From: Opitutaceae bacterium
GTDB lineage: Bacteria; Verrucomicrobiota; Verrucomicrobiia; Opitutales; Opitutaceae
DNA length: 9,441 nucleotides
Assembly (NCBI GenBank): GCA_005786775.1
Contig: SYDD01000120.1
Location: 1-9,441, forward strand
Direction of reading: 5' to 3'
A program made the position numbers and the translations under genes. The notes under the pieces were generated by a model, which saw only the letters and a list, made by a program, of their open reading frames with translations, ran no database searches and was not told the DNA's origin. Numbering within the stretch: position 1 is the first letter of the stretch; each line of letters begins with the position of its first letter. Shown piece after piece: positions 6,502-9,441 of this stretch.

Positions 6502-7845
6502 TCAGGCGAGGTCCAGGCCGCGCATCGTGCCGGTGGAGGTCGCGAACTTGTCCGCCGGGATGCCCATCCGCTGAAGCATCGAGACGAACAGGTTCGGCAG
6601 GGGATAATTGTGCACGCGGTCGAAGGCGAGGTGCTGGCCGTGCCGGAAGCCGCCGCCGGCGAGCAGCGTCGGCAGGTTGGTCGTCACGTGGGTGTTGGCG
6701 TTGCCCAGGTTCGAGCCATACAGGATCATCGTCCGGTCAAAGACGGTCTCGCCGTCCTCGGGCAGCGCCTTCAGCTCGTCGAACAGGTTCCCCAGCAGCC
6801 GGAGGTGCCACTGGTCGATCGCCTTCAACTGCGCGATCTTCGCCTCCGAGCGGCCGTGGTGGGACAGGTTGTGGTAGCCGTCCGTGATCTTAACGTCGTG
6901 GTCGAGGTCGATGGTCGGCGAATTCACGCTGTCCAGCAGGAGCGAGATGGACCGCGTGGAGTCGGTCTGGAAGGCCAGCCGCGCCATATCGTACATCAGC
7001 TTCACCTTGTCCATGTACGCTTTGGGGCTGGCGGGATCGAGGGGCACCGCGGCCGCGACGCGCGGCTTCGGCCGGTGCTCCCACTCGCGCGCCGCCTGCA
7101 GGCGCTGCTCCAGCTCACGCACGCTGGTGAAATACTGGTCGAGCCGGTCCCGGTCGCGCGCCCCCACGCTGCGCTGCAGGTCCCGCGCCTGCCCGCCCAC
7201 CGCGTCGAGGATGCTCCGGCCCTGCGCCAGCCGCCGCACCTGCGCCTCGACCTCCGCGGGGGAACCCTGGACGAAGAGGCGGCGGAACACGTCGGAAGCC
7301 TTCTCCTCGCAGGGGATCAGGACGCCCGAGGCCGTCCACGAGAGGCTCCGCTGGCCCTGCTGCACGTTCACACCCAAGGTGAGCGAAGGGAAGCGGGTCT
7401 CGTGGCCGATGCGCTCGGCGATGAACTGGTCAAGCGAGATGGTGTTGCGGAAACCACCGCTGCCGGGCCGCGGCGCCGCGGTCAGGAAGCAGATGTCCGC
7501 CGGGTGCCCCGCGTCCACGTCCGGATGCCAGACGCCGCTGAAGACGGTGAAGTTTTCCCGGTGCGCGCGCAGGGTCTCGAGGTACGGGGACAGCGCGTAG
7601 CCGCGGCCGGTCTGCTGCGGGAAGAACTGGTCCGGCAACAGGCCGAGGTTGTTGCAGATGCCCAGCATCCGGCGGGGCTTGGCCGGCGCCGCCGTCCGCG
7701 CGAAGGCAGGGCGCATCGCGTCCAGAAAGGGCAGGGACATTCCCACGCCCGCCGCCCGGAGAAAGCCGCGGCGCGACACGCTCCGCTGGGTCGAGACGCG
7801 GGCGGACGGCGAGGCAGGGTGGGCAACCGGGGCGGGAGTGCTCAT
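6502..7845 (-). CDS. Tat-exported DUF1552 protein (copy upstream of the receptor)
   Basis: A 447-residue member of DUF1552. A long N-region precedes a twin-arginine motif (SRRGFLRAAG, R25-R26), a hydrophobic stretch and a likely cleavage after AFA. Conserved C-terminal motifs match those of the other copy in the window: SHHG at 328-331, GNANTH at 381-386, LAGGGFRHGQH at 395-405 and the shared NLFVSMLQRMG segment. By hand alignment the last 120 residues of the two copies are roughly 40% identical, so they are old paralogues and not a recent tandem duplication. There is no PSCyt1/DUF1592 gene next to this copy; the receptor starts 116 bp downstream, and no clear terminator lies between, so co-transcription is plausible. 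It begins 81 bp after rsmD. The leader is C-rich with no Shine-Dalgarno sequence; the Tat motif supports the start. Function unknown. Confidence 0.93.
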   Translation of the reverse strand: MSTPAPVAHPASPSARVSTQRSVSRRGFLRAAGVGMSLPFLDAMRPAFARTAAPAKPRRMLGICNNLGLLPDQFFPQQTGRGYALSPYLETLRAHRENFTVFSGVWHPDVDAGHPADICFLTAAPRPGSGGFRNTISLDQFIAERIGHETRFPSLTLGVNVQQGQRSLSWTASGVLIPCEEKASDVFRRLFVQGSPAEVEAQVRRLAQGRSILDAVGGQARDLQRSVGARDRDRLDQYFTSVRELEQRLQAAREWEHRPKPRVAAAVPLDPASPKAYMDKVKLMYDMARLAFQTDSTRSISLLLDSVNSPTIDLDHDVKITDGYHNLSHHGRSEAKIAQLKAIDQWHLRLLGNLFDELKALPEDGETVFDRTMILYGSNLGNANTHVTTNLPTLLAGGGFRHGQHLAFDRVHNYPLPNLFVSMLQRMGIPADKFATSTGTMRGLDLA

Positions 7846-7867
7846 CGGGGTCGGGGGAACTGGGCGA

Positions 7868-7895
7868 AAACTAGGCCCGGCGGGAACGACTGCAA
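7868..7895 (-). promoter_or_regulatory. Weak candidate promoter for the DUF1552-receptor transcript
   Basis: On the minus strand TTGCAG (7895-7890) and TAGTTT (7873-7868) are separated by 16 bp, 22 nt upstream of the start at 7845. Each hexamer matches the sigma-70 consensus at only three positions. The spacing and an AT-richer patch in an otherwise GC-rich gap are the only support. Read-through from rsmD is the alternative. Confidence 0.2.
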
Positions 7896-7926
7896 TCCTA
7901 AGCAGCCCCGCGGACTGACCCGATGG

Positions 7927-8511
7927 TCAGGGGGCGGGAGGCGGCTGACGGCGGAAGAACCCCGCCGTGGGCTGGCGGGCCCCGTGGCCCAGCCGTTTGC
8001 GCAGCACCCAACCGTCCGGCGCCAATTCGAGCTCACCGGGATACTCCAAAACGACGACGGCATCGGGTTTCGGGGCCAACAGGGTGGCGAGGCGCGCGAA
8101 CAGAGCCGGCGCCAGCTCCGGGATCAGCTCGTAGGGCGGATCGATGAACACGAGGTCCGGCGCGTCGCCAGAAGGCGTGAAGGTCGTGGCGTCCCCGGCC
8201 ACGATCAGGGCGCGGCCGGCGGATTCGAGCGGGCTGCCGAGACTGCGTTCCACGGCCGCCAGGTTACGGCGCAAACAGCCGATGGCCTTGGGGTTACGTT
8301 CAACGAATACCACCTTTTCAGCCCCCCGGCTCAGGGCCTCCAAGCCGTAGGAACCGGTACCTGCGAACAGGTCCAGGCAAGTCGCGCCCGGCACCAGGGC
8401 CGCGAGGCTGGAGAACACCGCCTGGCGCATCCCGTCGGTGGCTGGCCGCACCCGGTCACCCGGCGGCACCACAAGGGGAATCCCCCGGGCCACGCCGCCG
8501 CTCAGGCGCAT
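7927..8511 (-). CDS. rsmD: 16S rRNA (guanine966-N2)-methyltransferase RsmD
   Basis: A 194-residue protein of normal RsmD length. RsmD transfers a methyl group from S-adenosylmethionine to N2 of G966 in 16S rRNA during assembly of the small ribosomal subunit, in the cytoplasm. The N-terminus MRLSGGVARG and the PATDGMRQAVFSSL segment (23-36) match the family's substrate-binding start. DLFAGTGSYGLEALSRGA at 47-64 is the SAM-binding motif I, VFVERN at 68-73 the acidic ribose-binding motif, and DPPY at 124-127 the catalytic N-methyltransferase motif. The frame extends upstream to 9105, but the ATG at 8511 is chosen because homology begins there and AAGGAGG (8522-8516) lies 4 nt before it. It is the only clear Shine-Dalgarno sequence found ahead of a gene in this window. 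The gene is divergent from the plus-strand repeat-protein gene and heads the minus-strand block, though it has no evident functional link to it. Confidence 0.95.
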   Translation of the reverse strand: MRLSGGVARGIPLVVPPGDRVRPATDGMRQAVFSSLAALVPGATCLDLFAGTGSYGLEALSRGAEKVVFVERNPKAIGCLRRNLAAVERSLGSPLESAGRALIVAGDATTFTPSGDAPDLVFIDPPYELIPELAPALFARLATLLAPKPDAVVVLEYPGELELAPDGWVLRKRLGHGARQPTAGFFRRQPPPAP

Positions 8512-8734
8512 TCCGCCTCCTTGCGCCCGGAGGCGGCCACGGCGGGACGGGGAAGGACCATAGGGCAGGGATTGCCAGACCAACCGGAGCACGCGCAACG
8601 GGAATCCACGTCGACCGGCCGTCCCGGGCGGAACTCCTCTCCGCCGCGGCTTTCCCTTCGTGCGACATAGGATTTGCCGACTGCCTCCCGTTGGTTGATT
8701 CTGACCCTTCCGCAATTTCCTTCCGCCGCTCCCG
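8512..8734. other. Divergent intergenic region between rsmD and the repeat-protein gene
   Basis: A stretch of 223 bp that must carry promoters for both outward-facing genes. The part near the plus-strand gene is less GC-rich (around 8661-8720) and contains TTGCCG (8674-8679) with GATTCT 17 bp further on, and TAGGAT at 8668-8673. On the minus strand TATGGT lies upstream of rsmD near 8547-8552. None matches the sigma-70 consensus well, so no promoter is called with confidence. Confidence 0.4.
8513..8536 (-). promoter_or_regulatory. Hairpin that sequesters the rsmD Shine-Dalgarno sequence
   Basis: CCGCCTCC and GGAGGCGG form a perfect 8-bp inverted repeat (8513-8520 and 8529-8536, 8-nt loop). 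In the rsmD mRNA the 3' arm contains GGAGG of the ribosome binding site, only 2 nt before the ATG, so folding would hide the site. It requires a transcription start upstream of 8536. It may set a low translation rate or respond to a trans-acting factor; no riboswitch class is recognised. Confidence 0.55.
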
Positions 8735-9441
8735 ATGCGCCGCCTGCTCGCCCTCGCCCTCCTGCCCCTCGCCGGGCCACTCCCGGCCGGCGAGGGCGCG
8801 CGCGCGGACGCCGCCCGGCCCCGCGAGCTGAACCTCTGGCCCCTGATCGTCGAACGCCACCCGCCCGGCGCCGCGGCCCAGGAAATGCAGGCGCTGGGGC
8901 CGCTCTTCTTCGCGCGCGACGGTGGTACGGGCTCCGGCACCGAGAGCGGCTGGCGCCCGCTCTTCACGCAGGCGACCGCCCCCGGGGGACAGCGCCACGA
9001 GACCCACCTGCTTTTCCCGCTCTTCAGCTTCCGCCAGGACCCCGGAGGGTACCGCTGGAGCGTCTTCGAACTCGCCCGCGGCCACGGCGGCGCGACCACC
9101 GGCACCGGGCCCGCGACCGAGCGGGAACTCGAAGTCTATCCCTTCTGGTTCCAACGGGCCTCCGCCGAGCCTGACCTGAACTACCGGGCCCTCTTTCCGC
9201 TGCACGGGACCGTCCGCAACAAACTGTGGCTCGAGGAAGCGTCCTGGACGCTCTTTCCGCTCCACGCCGAGGTGAAGCGACGCGGCGCCACGACCACCTA
9301 CCTGCCTTGGCCTTTTGTGCGCGTCACCCGCGGCACCCGCTCCGGCTGGGCCCTCTGGCCCCTTTACGGCACCGAATCCGGCGCCGAAGGAACCAGCACC
9401 CACGTACTCTGGCCCCTCGCGTTCACGCGCTTTCGGCCGCC
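8735..9441 (+). CDS. Secreted protein of tandem ~19-residue [FWY]-P-[LF] repeats, C-terminus beyond right edge
   Basis: The frame is open from the ATG at 8735 to the window edge (235 codons seen). Residues 1-19 form a signal peptide (RRLLALALLPLAG ... PAG), so the protein is exported. The mature part is built of a recurring motif, aromatic-Pro-Leu/Phe-(Phe/Tyr/His/Trp), whose proline falls at residues 36, 56, 75, 95, 136, 155, 175, 193, 209 and 227. The one double-length gap (95 to 136) contains a degenerate copy around VFELA (110-114). Between motifs lie short polar, Gly-rich turns. This pattern suggests stacked beta-hairpins or a beta-solenoid/barrel built from one repeat unit. I recognise no named domain; similar WPLY/FPLF-rich hypothetical proteins occur in several environmental phyla. 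The leader (CCTTCCGCCGCTCCCG before ATG) is pyrimidine-rich without a Shine-Dalgarno sequence; the signal peptide and reading-frame composition support the start. Confidence 0.85.
   Translation, partial: MRRLLALALLPLAGPLPAGEGARADAARPRELNLWPLIVERHPPGAAAQEMQALGPLFFARDGGTGSGTESGWRPLFTQATAPGGQRHETHLLFPLFSFRQDPGGYRWSVFELARGHGGATTGTGPATERELEVYPFWFQRASAEPDLNYRALFPLHGTVRNKLWLEEASWTLFPLHAEVKRRGATTTYLPWPFVRVTRGTRSGWALWPLYGTESGAEGTSTHVLWPLAFTRFRP

Noticed and set aside
6610..8670. 686-codon plus-strand open frame across the DUF1552 gene and rsmD
   Set aside because: It spans two genes with clear domain motifs on the other strand and its composition is that of an antisense shadow.
7927..9105. Extended rsmD start giving a 392-residue protein
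   Set aside because: The extra N-terminal 198 residues are unlike any RsmD and overlap the divergent gene. Family similarity starts exactly at 8511, where a Shine-Dalgarno sequence is also present.
8456..9403. Minus-strand open frame of 315 codons opposite the repeat-protein gene
   Set aside because: Gly/Ala/Arg-rich without motifs; the plus strand has a signal peptide and a regular protein repeat that would not arise by chance.

Overview
The window is a high-GC stretch of a Gram-negative bacterium, most likely a verrucomicrobium of the Opitutaceae type. Three things point there: an Opitutaceae-style TonB-dependent receptor with an N-terminal carboxypeptidase-regulatory-like domain, and two further families (DUF1552, and the PSCyt1/DUF1587/DUF1592-type cytochrome-like proteins) that are characteristic of Verrucomicrobia and Planctomycetes. 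The phylum call is an inference from gene content. No RNA gene, CRISPR array, transposase or phage gene was seen.

Layout. Almost everything is on the minus strand, so genes are transcribed from right to left. In transcription order: rsmD, the 16S rRNA guanine methyltransferase (8511-7927); a Tat-exported DUF1552 protein (7845-6502); a 1052-residue TonB-dependent outer-membrane receptor (6385-3227) followed by a tandem hairpin/T-tract terminator (3222-3161); a 568-bp gap holding a small unrecognised coding-like frame (3003-2710); a second Tat-exported DUF1552 protein (2658-1342); and, 35 bp later, a secreted PSCyt1/DUF1587 protein with a CXXCH haem motif (1306 to the left edge, incomplete). 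Divergent from rsmD, a plus-strand gene starts at 8735 and runs off the right edge. It encodes a secreted protein with a [FWY]-P-[LF] motif repeated about every 19 residues.

How the genes may work together. The two DUF1552 proteins and the PSCyt1/DUF1587 protein are all predicted to be exported, and the receptor sits in the outer membrane, so the minus-strand block looks like a cell-envelope module: an outer-membrane importer flanked by periplasmic proteins of unknown chemistry. The second DUF1552 gene and the PSCyt1 gene form the canonical pair. The first DUF1552 gene has the receptor as its neighbour instead of a cytochrome-like partner. rsmD is a housekeeping gene that happens to head the block.

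Two expression features stand out. rsmD has a strong Shine-Dalgarno sequence, but it lies inside a perfect 8-bp hairpin. The envelope genes have pyrimidine-rich leaders with no Shine-Dalgarno sequence. The best candidates for something undescribed are the periodic repeat protein at the right edge and the DUF1552/receptor/DUF1552/PSCyt1 arrangement.
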